Source of the DNA: Solimonas_A sp035476855
Lineage (GTDB): Bacteria > Pseudomonadota > Gammaproteobacteria > Nevskiales > Nevskiaceae
NCBI GenBank assembly: GCA_035476855.1
Contig: DATILC010000042.1
Span: 1 to 37,054 of the forward strand
Direction: 5' to 3'
DNA length: 37,054 nt
Shown: positions 30,453 through 37,054 of the stretch, piece by piece
Layout of the letters: the number at the start of each line of letters is the position of its first letter
Numbering within the stretch: position 1 is the stretch's first letter
Notes under the pieces: generated by a model
What the model was told of the DNA's origin: nothing
What the model saw: only the letters and a program-made list of their open reading frames with translations
Databases searched by the model: none
Position numbers and translations under genes: made by a program

Positions 30453-31027
30453 CCCGCATCAAGCTGGCCCTGCCGCTGGCGTTGCTGCTGTCCGCCTGCG
30501 CCGCGACGCCGCCGGTGCCGGATGTCTACTACCGGCTCGATCTGCCCGATGTCGCGCGGCTGGGGTCACTGGAGCGCAGCATCGTGGTCGAGCCGGTGCG
30601 GGCGCAGGGGGTCTACGCCGAGCGCCCCCTGCTGTACGCCAATGGCTCGACCCTGCGGCAGTACGCCCATCATTTCTGGGCGGAACCCCCGGCGCTGGCG
30701 CTGCAGGGCGCGCTGATGGAGGCACTGCGCGGGGCCGGCGCCACGCAGGTGCGCAGTGCAGACCTGCGCACCGTCGGTGACCTGGTGATCCGCAGCCGCC
30801 TGCGGCGCATGGAGCTGGTGACCGACACCGCCGAGCCGCGGGCGCTGCTGGCCATCGACTTCACGGTCAGCGACCGCAGTGGTGCGGTGCTGCTGAGCCA
30901 GCAGTTCGAGAAGACCCGGCACCTGGACGAGGCCGCGCCCGAACCCTATGTCGAAGCCGTGGCCGCCCTGGCGGCCGATGCCTGCACGGCGCTGGCGCAG
31001 GCGCTGTGGGCGCGCCCGGCGAACTGA
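30449..31027 (+). CDS. PqiC-like ABC-transport auxiliary lipoprotein
   Basis: A 192-residue outer-membrane-type lipoprotein. The signal MTRIKLALPLALLLSAC gives Cys17 as the lipid site, followed by AATPPVPDVYYRLDLP. This is the PqiC/DUF330 fold, with YAERPLLYANGSTLRQYAHHFWAEPP (about 56-81) as a typical block. PqiC-like proteins pair with MCE proteins at the outer membrane. It ends the operon; no mlaC (soluble carrier) gene is present, which fits an MCE-tunnel type of transporter rather than the MlaC shuttle. Convergent with the cupin gene, only 6 nt between stops. Confidence 0.88.
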   Translation: MTRIKLALPLALLLSACAATPPVPDVYYRLDLPDVARLGSLERSIVVEPVRAQGVYAERPLLYANGSTLRQYAHHFWAEPPALALQGALMEALRGAGATQVRSADLRTVGDLVIRSRLRRMELVTDTAEPRALLAIDFTVSDRSGAVLLSQQFEKTRHLDEAAPEPYVEAVAALAADACTALAQALWARPAN

Positions 31028-31033
31028 GCGAAC

Positions 31034-31477
31034 TCAGGCCGCGACCGTCACCCCGTTGCGCTGGAGCAACTCGACCACCTTCGGAATGTCGGGCGGCCCC
31101 GGCGGAATCTCCCGGTCGATGGCCGTGAACATCTTCGTCGCAGACCCGCCCTGGCCGGTGAATTCGAGCATCTCGCCGCCACCCGCACCGTAGCGGAAGC
31201 TGTGCACCGTGCCTGCGGGAACGTGGACCAGCGTGCCGGGCATGCACAGGGTGGTCTGCCCTGCACAGGTGAACTCGACGCTGCCCTTCAGGACATAGAA
31301 GGACTCGTCCCAGTCGTGGCCATGCGGCGGCGGGCCCGCGCCTTCGTCGCCCTGCTGCAGGGTGATTTCGTAGGACTGCGTCGCCGTGTTCGACGCGAGC
31401 ACGGTGATGCGGGTGCCCAGCACATTCAGTGCAGGGTCCCGGTCCCCGGGGGACAGGACAAACGGTTGGGCCTTCAT
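31034..31477 (-). CDS. cupin-domain protein
   Basis: A 147-residue single-domain cupin. Motif 1 is PPPHGHDWDESFYVLKGSVEF with metal ligands His52, His54 and Glu58; motif 2 is PGTLVHVPAGTVHSFRY with His92. A metal-binding enzyme (dioxygenase or isomerase-like) or a metal-binding regulator is possible; no specific reaction is evident. It lies 47 nt after the O-methyltransferase gene on the same strand and ends the four-gene cluster. Confidence 0.88.
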   Translation of the reverse strand: MKAQPFVLSPGDRDPALNVLGTRITVLASNTATQSYEITLQQGDEGAGPPPHGHDWDESFYVLKGSVEFTCAGQTTLCMPGTLVHVPAGTVHSFRYGAGGGEMLEFTGQGGSATKMFTAIDREIPPGPPDIPKVVELLQRNGVTVAA

Positions 31478-31524
31478 GGTGTCGCTTCTTCCTCGCTATG
31501 CAGCCGTGCCGGGCCTGCTGCCCG

Positions 31525-32547
31525 TTACTTGTAAGCTACGCCGGCGCTTGCCGGGCCTGCCAGCGGAATCACCTCGGTCCTGCTGAAGCCGACCTCGCGG
31601 CACCATCCCGCGAAGTCCGCTCCGGTGTAGTCGAAGGCATCGCCGAACTCGATCAGCATGTTGAGCGACATCATCAGCCCGAAGGCGTTCTCCCGTCTGG
31701 CGTCATCGATCAGGTTCTCGACGACGACGAACGCGCCTCCCTTGGGCAAGGCCTCGTAGGCTGCGCGGATCAGGTGCATCTTCTTCTCCAGGTTCCAGTC
31801 GTGGAGGATCAGCCCCATCGTGATCACATCGGCCTTTGGCAGCGGTTCTGCGAAGAAATCGAGCGGCTTCGCAGTGATTCGATCCGCGAGCCCCTCCTCC
31901 TTGATCCTTCGCTCCGCGATCTGCGTGGCCACCGGAAGATCGGCGGAGATGCAGCGCAGGTGCGGATGTTTCCTTGCGACGATCATGGACAATAGGCCGG
32001 TCGCGCCACCGACGTCACAGAGTGTCTGATAACGGGAGAAATCGAATTTCTCCGCGAAGGCCTGAAAGTTGCCCGCGGAAATCCCGCTCATCGCGTTCAT
32101 GAATTGCTCAAGCCGTTCCGGCTTGCTGTAGAGCTCGGCAAACATGGATGCGCCCGTGTGCTTGATCTCGTTCTGCGGGCTGCCGCTGCGGAGTGCTTCG
32201 GTGAGATCGCCCCAGAAACGGTAAAGACGGGCGTTGGCCATTTCCAGGATTCCGCCGATGTACTGCGGGCCACGCTTGTTGAGGAACAATGCGGTCTCCC
32301 CGGTATTGCGATACCGCGCCTCGGTGCCGTCACCGTCGCGTTCAAGGAAGCGCAGCGCCACCAGGGTATCGAAGAAATCGGGATTCGATCTCGGATGCAG
32401 GTGCAGGATCGCCTGCAGCTCGCGCCCCGTCATCGATTTATCGCCAAGCTCCGTGAACAGCCCCAGTTCCACTGCCGATAGCAGGACCTTGGCGGGCCAG
32501 AAGGCCATTCCGACCTCCATGATTCGGGCGGGAGAGAGTGCATTCAT
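31525..32547 (-). CDS. SAM-dependent O-methyltransferase
   Basis: A 340-residue methyltransferase of the acetylserotonin/caffeate type (Methyltransf_2). The N-terminal winged-helix dimer domain (about 1-110) is followed by a SAM-binding motif DVGGATG (178-184), acid-rich SADLP (201-205), and the catalytic-base region GLILHDWNLEKK with His249. Substrates of this family are mostly aromatic or polyketide hydroxyls. It has a good ribosome-binding site (AAGGAA, 9 nt before the ATG). It lies within the cluster with an HOD-like protein, a flavoprotein and a cupin, pointing to tailoring or detoxification of an aromatic compound (inference). Confidence 0.9.
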   Translation of the reverse strand: MNALSPARIMEVGMAFWPAKVLLSAVELGLFTELGDKSMTGRELQAILHLHPRSNPDFFDTLVALRFLERDGDGTEARYRNTGETALFLNKRGPQYIGGILEMANARLYRFWGDLTEALRSGSPQNEIKHTGASMFAELYSKPERLEQFMNAMSGISAGNFQAFAEKFDFSRYQTLCDVGGATGLLSMIVARKHPHLRCISADLPVATQIAERRIKEEGLADRITAKPLDFFAEPLPKADVITMGLILHDWNLEKKMHLIRAAYEALPKGGAFVVVENLIDDARRENAFGLMMSLNMLIEFGDAFDYTGADFAGWCREVGFSRTEVIPLAGPASAGVAYK

Positions 32548-32644
32548 GGCTGGGATTCCTTTCCGGGGTTGTCGGTGGTGTGTCGAGGGCGGTGGACAAT
32601 CACGATTGACGCATGACGCTCAGCGTGCGGCAGCATGCACGGCT

Positions 32645-33253
32645 TCATTCCTTCTTGCATTCCTCGCGGTCCCGGGCGGGCAAGGCATCCCGGAAGGTCT
32701 CGAACGTCTTCCAGGCCGGAACCGGCGGCGTGTGATCGGGGCGGGGGGCGTACGTCGAATATTCCAGCAGCTGCATCTTGTGGATGTAGCGAGGGCAGTT
32801 CGGGAAGATCCTGTCGGCCGTCACGCGAACGATGAAGACCGCCCCTGGAAAGTCGGCGAGCAGCGGATCGTCCATGCTGATCCGTGCCGAGCCATTGACC
32901 CGCAGCCGCTTGGGCGCCTCGAAATCCAGGAACAACAGGCCGACGGATGGATTGACCAGGACGTTGCCCCAGGACCGGTACATGCCGTTGCCGTCGTAGT
33001 CAGGGAAGGCCAGTGTCCGATCGTCCAGCACGCGGACAAACCCGGGCATGCCGCCCTTGTACGAGCACTCCGGATGACCCTGTGCATCGGCCGTGGCAAC
33101 GAACATCATCGGCCGGCTCGAGATGAACGCCCGGTCTTCCGGAGTGAATGCAGCACGGACGGTGACCTGCTCCAGTCGGTCCGCCAACGGCCGCGTTTCA
33201 CGGATGTCCTGAAGGCTCCGCATCCCCTCGTGGTACATGGCCTGGTCGGTCAT
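32645..33253 (-). CDS. pyridoxamine 5'-phosphate oxidase-family flavoprotein
   Basis: A 202-residue split-barrel protein of the PNPOx-like FMN-binding family. The core is FISSRPMMFVATADAQGHPECSYKGG (about 43-68), with WGNVLVNPSVGLLFLDF and RLRVNGSARI downstream. True PdxH has a different C-terminus, so an FMN or F420-dependent reductase/oxidase of another substrate is more likely. The ATG at 33253 lies 13 nt after the upstream gene; the ORF is open beyond it only in antisense-like sequence. Confidence 0.85.
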   Translation of the reverse strand: MTDQAMYHEGMRSLQDIRETRPLADRLEQVTVRAAFTPEDRAFISSRPMMFVATADAQGHPECSYKGGMPGFVRVLDDRTLAFPDYDGNGMYRSWGNVLVNPSVGLLFLDFEAPKRLRVNGSARISMDDPLLADFPGAVFIVRVTADRIFPNCPRYIHKMQLLEYSTYAPRPDHTPPVPAWKTFETFRDALPARDREECKKE

Positions 33254-33266
33254 CGTGGCCCCCTGT

Positions 33267-34082
33267 TTACCTGTCCGGGTTCGCGCCCGTCGCCGCAACG
33301 AAGCGCTCGATCGGGCCCTGCATCTGCCCCGGCACTTCGATGGCCGGGAAGTGCGAGCGGGCATCCAGCTTGTGGACAGCGAACCACCGGTGTTCGGCGG
33401 CGAACGATTCCTGCGCGGCGAGATACGCCGGATCGGCGGGCTGGGCATAGAGATGCAGTACGGGTGGCGGCGGCGCGAGTGCTGCGAGGGCCTGCAGCGG
33501 GCTGCCTTCCCGCGAGTACGCGGCGGCGATCTCGCGGGCGGCGCGCGACCACATGGCGGCGGGGTAGGAGCCCATGTCCTCGCGGACGAAGCGCAGTACC
33601 CCCGCGTGCTCGACGCCCTCCGTCCACATGGCGAAAAGTCCGTCGCGAACCTGGAGCGCCTGCGCAGGGTCCTGCATCGCTGCCAGCGCGCCCAGGAACG
33701 GCGGCGGCGGATCGGTCACGATCCAGTCGACCAGCACGAGCTTGGGGACGCGGTCTGCCAGGCGGCGGCGCAACTCGATGGCCACCCATCCCGCATGTGC
33801 CGTGGCAACGGGGATGATGTGCCGGGCGCCGCTGGCCGCGATCACCGCCAGTGCATCGTCAACGAGTTCTGCAGACCCGAAGTCGCCTGCGGCCGGACCG
33901 GAGCTGCCGTGGCTGCGCCAGTCCATCGCCAGGATGCGGTGGCCGGGGGCGAGGCGCGACGCAAGCTCGCCGAGAATGGCGCGGCTGGCGCACCAGCCCG
34001 GCAAGAACAGGAGCGCGGGCTCGCCAGCGCCCAGGTCCTCGTAGCTGATCTGCAGGTCTCCACTGCGAGCCAAATGCATCAT
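33267..34082 (-). CDS. alpha/beta-hydrolase-fold protein related to HOD/AqdC
   Basis: A 271-residue alpha/beta-hydrolase fold protein. From memory, it aligns along its length with bacterial cofactor-free 2,4-dioxygenases of 3-hydroxy-4-quinolones (HOD, AqdC): LLFLPGWCASR, PVATAHAGWVAIELRRRL, LVDWIVTDPPPPF, REGSPLQAL, and SHFPAIEVP. The Asp-His dyad is kept (Asp119, His244) and so is the oxyanion Trp30, but the nucleophile position is Ala95 instead of Ser, and two further active-site histidines of HOD appear as Ala and Thr. The substrate may therefore differ. Start is the second Met (34079) if the AGGGG spacing decides; the first Met is at 34082. Confidence 0.82.
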   Translation of the reverse strand: MMHLARSGDLQISYEDLGAGEPALLFLPGWCASRAILGELASRLAPGHRILAMDWRSHGSSGPAAGDFGSAELVDDALAVIAASGARHIIPVATAHAGWVAIELRRRLADRVPKLVLVDWIVTDPPPPFLGALAAMQDPAQALQVRDGLFAMWTEGVEHAGVLRFVREDMGSYPAAMWSRAAREIAAAYSREGSPLQALAALAPPPPVLHLYAQPADPAYLAAQESFAAEHRWFAVHKLDARSHFPAIEVPGQMQGPIERFVAATGANPDR

Positions 34083-34112
34083 CTGCCCCTGTCGATATGA
34101 GTCAGTCCACGG

Positions 34113-34141
34113 GTTCTACCCCGTTTCCGCGGAGGGTTCAA
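34113..34141 (-). promoter_or_regulatory. possible promoter of the HOD-like cluster
   Basis: On the minus strand, TTGAAC (34141-34136) and TAGAAC (34118-34113) are exactly 17 bp apart and lie about 30 nt before the first gene of the cluster. Read by eye; each box has four of six consensus bases. Confidence 0.4.
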
Positions 34142-34162
34142 TGGCTGGCGCCAGGGCCAGGC

Positions 34163-34486
34163 CTAAGGGCTATCGGCTCGAACCCCAGGTTGGGCAGCAG
34201 CCCTTGATCTGCGCCAGGCGCTGAAAGCCAGATAGCCGATCGCCAGGTACGCTCCACCAGTCATCAGGCCGGTGGTGACATGTGTCTGCGAGGGCAGGGA
34301 GCCGTGACCGCTCAGCAACGGAGCGATGGAGTAAAAAAGATGGATGGCCTGAATGGTCCACAGTGCGAGACCTGCTCCCGCCTTGGCCCGATCGCTCACG
34401 GTTGAAGCGAACAAGACCCAGCAGAGCAATGCCAGGGGCGTTGTCCAGTAGACGATGGCGATGAGTGTGCCAACTGCTTCGATCAT
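34163..34486 (-). CDS. small integral membrane protein
   Basis: A 107-residue protein of unknown function with three predicted helices (about 5-27, 39-60 and 70-92). The C-terminal AAAQPGVRADSP is encoded by a sequence beginning GCCCAACC, which resembles the start of an attC site, as with the tails of neighbouring genes. It may therefore be the leftmost gene of a cassette series; its closeness to the HOD-like cluster (80 nt) leaves this unsettled. Confidence 0.7.
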   Translation of the reverse strand: MIEAVGTLIAIVYWTTPLALLCWVLFASTVSDRAKAGAGLALWTIQAIHLFYSIAPLLSGHGSLPSQTHVTTGLMTGGAYLAIGYLAFSAWRRSRAAAQPGVRADSP

Positions 34487-34516
34487 GCGGCCGCATCTCC
34501 CGTCAGGTCGGGGCGT

Positions 34517-34804
34517 CTATTTTTTCGGGCCAACATCTTCGGCTTGAAGCGCCGGCTGGGCCGCACGCTGTAGCGACATGAAGACACGACCGAGCAGCAC
34601 GACCGAGCCCGCAAACCACGCTCCGATGCATGCCTTGATTTGTGGGGACGCTGCTTCGAAGGCCGCCATAACGGCGCCCTTGGTGCCCACCAACTCCGGA
34701 AGGCCGAATGCTATGGCGCCCGCAAGGAACCATGCGGCCCATGCGATGGTTCGACGGAGCGTCTGTGCGCGTGGCGACGAGCCCGGTTGCACTACAGAAC
34801 TCAT
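34517..34804 (-). CDS. small integral membrane protein
   Basis: A 95-residue protein with two predicted helices (about 18-37 and 57-78), starting MSSVVQPGSSPRAQTLRRTI. Function unknown. The last residues AAQPALQAEDVG share the tail AQPALQ with the gene at 35985-36422; in both, this tail is encoded by GCCCA(A/G)CC followed by GCGCTTCAAG, an attC-like left half (34520-34562 here). This suggests a cassette gene whose stop lies in the recombination site. Confidence 0.68.
   Translation of the reverse strand: MSSVVQPGSSPRAQTLRRTIAWAAWFLAGAIAFGLPELVGTKGAVMAAFEAASPQIKACIGAWFAGSVVLLGRVFMSLQRAAQPALQAEDVGPKK
34520..34562 (-). repeat. attC-like half site
   Basis: Minus-strand GGCCCAGCCGGCGCTTCAAG is like the left end (R'' and L'') of an integron attC and matches the sequence after the gene at 35985-36422. 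No right half (GTTRRRY with a partner stem) is seen, so it is degenerate or truncated. Confidence 0.35.
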
Positions 34805-34878
34805 GCGGAAGCTCCCATGCCTTCGACCTTCGGCGTTTTTCCTGGCACCAGCGCGAATTCACGTGCCAAGCCCAACAC

Positions 34879-35425
<547 letters not shown>

Positions 35426-35434
35426 TACGTCCTC

Positions 35435-35510
35435 CTGAGCCGGATAACGCTTGAGTCAGGCCGCATGATCCCGTGTTTGAACCCGGAGAATCACGTCTGT
35501 TCCGGAATGT
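35435..35510 (-). repeat. possible degenerate attC site
   Basis: After the VOC gene, the minus strand reads GGGTTCAAACACGGG, then GCGGCCTGACTCAAGCGTTA, resembling the L'' arm and the right half (CTCAAGCGTTA) of an attC. The left core is poor and the stem is imperfect, so this is only a candidate. Confidence 0.4.
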
Positions 35511-35895
35511 CGCTTATATGGAAAAGCCCCCACCCATGGCCGTCCGGGTCGACAAAACTGTGCGAATACATGAAGCCTAAATCTTCCGGTTTGTCGTAGG
35601 TAGATCCACCCGCAGCGAGGGCTTTGGCGACGAGATCATCGACCTCATCACGACTTTCACACTTGAGGTTGAGCAAAACTTCCACGGCCTTGCTGGTATC
35701 GCAGACAGCCTTGGGCGTGAACTCACGAAATTTGGTGTGAGTTGCCAACATGACATGGATCGTTTCACTGACGGTGATGCACGCGCCAGAGTCATCGCTG
35801 AACTGCGGATCCCGTGGAAAACCAAGTGCCTCGAAGAAAGCAATTGACCTCGGGAGGTCGGCGACCGGGAGGTTGATGAATATTTCCTTGCGCAC
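35491..35895 (-). CDS. VOC (glyoxalase/bleomycin-resistance)-family protein
   Basis: A 134-residue vicinal-oxygen-chelate fold protein: IFINLPVADLPRSIAFFEALGF, SETIHVMLATHTKFREF, and SFVDPDGHGWGLFHIS. Members detoxify compounds or bind metals; here the substrate is unknown. The GTG start has GAGGA upstream. GC content here is lower than in the left part of the window, in line with a cassette origin. Confidence 0.88.
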   Translation of the reverse strand: MRKEIFINLPVADLPRSIAFFEALGFPRDPQFSDDSGACITVSETIHVMLATHTKFREFTPKAVCDTSKAVEVLLNLKCESRDEVDDLVAKALAAGGSTYDKPEDLGFMYSHSFVDPDGHGWGLFHISDIPEQT

Positions 35896-35974
35896 GGTTC
35901 TGTCCTCATGTGTCGAAGGTGTGTAGATATCCGCTGCGGTCTGACGGCTGATTTCAGTTGGGCCGGAGTGTCTA

Positions 35975-36020
35975 CTTTAACGGGTCAATATCCGCCGTCG
36001 ACTTGAAGCGCTGGTTGGGC
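35975..36020 (-). repeat. attC-like half site
   Basis: Minus-strand GCCCAACCAGCGCTTCAAGT at the 3' end of the 35985-36422 gene matches attC left-end rules (RYYYAAC, then CTTCAAG). A possible right core GTTAAAG ends it at 35975. The stem is weak, and the stretch beyond it resembles the sequence after the 34517 gene (TAGACxCxCCGxCC). Confidence 0.4.
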
Positions 36021-36422
36021 ACCATTCTCTCGCCGTACGATCACGCACAGCACGACGAATGTTACGACTAAGAACATTGCCGTAGCGACGTGCTTGAGTA
36101 CGACGCCGTCTGTAGCCGAAGCTTGATATGCCAGCACGGCGTCAGTAATGGGCATGACTACTCCAAGCAGCGATGCAACCGCCAAGATCCGAAACTGTTG
36201 TGCGTAAAGCAAGTAGCCAATGAGCAAGGCGATGAAAAGCGTTCTTGATGCGTAGATTCTCACCCAGTCTGCATCCTGACCAGCGAATAGTTCAGTGCCT
36301 CTGGTAACCGAGAACGCCGCAGGGTCGACGTAAGCGTAGAGCCCATAGACGAACTGAAGCGCCGCCATAAGGAAGACCAACACCGATGCCGTTCGAACGA
36401 GTGCTCGCGCTTTGCTGCTCAT
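35985..36422 (-). CDS. four-helix membrane protein (DUF4267-like)
   Basis: A 145-residue protein with four predicted helices (about 12-31, 57-75, 78-97 and 108-130). The pattern, with ASRTLFIALLIGYLLY after a loop with Trp and Asp, recalls DUF4267-type membrane proteins, whose role is unknown. The ending NGAQPALQVDGGY lies in an attC-like sequence. The gene starts just after the good attC of the preceding cassette (36458-36526), so it is very likely a cassette gene. Confidence 0.72.
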   Translation of the reverse strand: MSSKARALVRTASVLVFLMAALQFVYGLYAYVDPAAFSVTRGTELFAGQDADWVRIYASRTLFIALLIGYLLYAQQFRILAVASLLGVVMPITDAVLAYQASATDGVVLKHVATAMFLVVTFVVLCVIVRRENGAQPALQVDGGY

Positions 36423-36457
36423 GCGGTTTTTGACTCCTTCGTGAATTTGAAAATGGT

Positions 36458-36526
36458 GCCCAACGCTCAGGTTAAGGGCGCGGCTCCGCCGAAGGCGGGG
36501 ACGTCGGGCCTTGAATGTTGTTAGCT
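36458..36526 (-). repeat. integron attC recombination site
   Basis: On the minus strand this 69-bp site reads AGCTAACAACATTCAAGG at its left end and CTTAACCTGAGCGTTGGGC at its right end, with a central CCGCC-TTC-GGCGG hairpin. It has the parts expected of attC: right core GTTGGGC (GTTRRRY), left core ending TAAC, the L'' TTCAAGG with one extra base against TTAAGG on the other arm, and a GC-rich stem. The 36472 gene ends inside it, as is common for cassette genes. Confidence 0.85.
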
Positions 36527-36996
36527 GCGCACTCGCTCATGCCCGCTTTCGTTTCTCGGTACGTTTGGTCCATATCCTTCGCTTGGAAGTACCCCCAAAC
36601 GGCTATGCCGAGCATGACAGCAACCATAACGCACGCCGCATAGCCTCTGCAGACAGCCTGCCACCCAATGATGACTTGGGTTCGCCGAAATACCTTGGTG
36701 CCGGGCGGTGGAAACCTACGTGTCGTAATTGACCTCAACGCCGAAGGCAGCAGGACAAGCCCGGCGAGGATTGCGCCATGGAGAGGAACGCCAACGAATA
36801 TGCCGTACCACAAGATGGTTGTTCCACGGACGCCCATCACTTGATGGCAATGCGAAGTAGATGCAAACCAGCGCAGCCATGGAAACAGATACAACTCGCA
36901 GGCGAGAACCAGAAGTAACGCGCCAAAACCTAGCAGAGCGAGCAAGCGCTTGCGCTCAGAAGGTGAATACTCCTCGGCGAACTCCGGTGCGGTCAT
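36472..36996 (-). CDS. cassette-encoded membrane protein
   Basis: A 174-residue protein with three or four predicted helices (about 18-36, 60-83 and 115-137), function unknown. The tail CAANNIQGPTSPPSAEPRP is encoded by the attC site, a mark of integron cassette genes whose frame enters the site. Its stop lies at 36472, within the attC. Upstream (36997-37054) only the end of another sequence is seen; an attC or attI is not recognised there. Confidence 0.8.
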   Translation of the reverse strand: MTAPEFAEEYSPSERKRLLALLGFGALLLVLACELYLFPWLRWFASTSHCHQVMGVRGTTILWYGIFVGVPLHGAILAGLVLLPSALRSITTRRFPPPGTKVFRRTQVIIGWQAVCRGYAACVMVAVMLGIAVWGYFQAKDMDQTYRETKAGMSECAANNIQGPTSPPSAEPRP

Positions 36997-37054
36997 AACT
37001 GCTAGCAGCTAGACAGTATGACTTTCGCAGTCAGAGGCGCTGACCTCCGCCGAG

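Noticed and set aside
33254..33448. N-terminal extension of the PNPOx-like protein
   Set aside because: It overlaps the upstream gene in another frame, is proline/arginine rich and has no family similarity; the ATG at 33253 is well placed.

Overview
The window reads as chromosome from a GC-rich gammaproteobacterium. Pointers are E. coli-like ThyA, FolA, DgkA and EttA, an Mla-type transporter with a PqiC-like lipoprotein, two DUF1302 outer-membrane proteins and an integron attC site. A Nevskiales/Solimonadaceae or Xanthomonadales-like host is my inference; no rRNA or tRNA gene is visible to test it.

Region 1 (1-11989, all + strand) is a housekeeping block. A tandem glycine riboswitch precedes gcvT-gcvH-gcvPA-tpx-gcvPB, the glycine cleavage system with a two-subunit P protein and a thiol peroxidase inside the operon. 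Then come a DUF2798 membrane protein, dgkA, a PfkB-family kinase, an RlmI-type rRNA methyltransferase, lgt, thyA, folA, a short Omp85 protein and an acyl-CoA-binding protein.

Region 2 (12018-22771) is envelope-related. Two tandem DUF1302 paralogues (minus strand) are divergent from a large secreted lipoprotein that overlaps a lipoprotein diheme cytochrome c. A DUF815 ATPase follows on the minus strand. Three copies of a palindromic repeat built from ACGGAT units at 10-bp spacing lie at gene ends (8942-9102, 12018-12083, 21826-21994).

Region 3 (22772-31027): ettA (minus) ends in what looks like an intrinsic terminator whose loop carries a 269-bp MITE-like element with 31-bp inverted ends. Divergent from ettA, a probably leaderless DUF4124 gene leads a run of genes: an unknown 147-aa protein, a GAF-PP2C-HATPase protein (RsbU and RsbW activities in one chain), a STAS protein, and a complete MlaE-MlaF-MlaD-PqiC-like lipid transporter. 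The close packing suggests that a phosphorylation-based partner switch controls the transporter through the STAS protein. This is the best candidate for a poorly described system here.

Region 4 (31034-34141, minus) is a four-gene cluster: a relative of cofactor-free quinolone 2,4-dioxygenases with a changed nucleophile elbow, a PNPOx-like flavoprotein, an O-methyltransferase and a cupin.

Region 5 (34163-37054, minus) is a series of small genes, with lower GC toward the right, that look like integron cassettes. One convincing attC site lies at 36458-36526. The integrase is not in the window and would be expected to the right.
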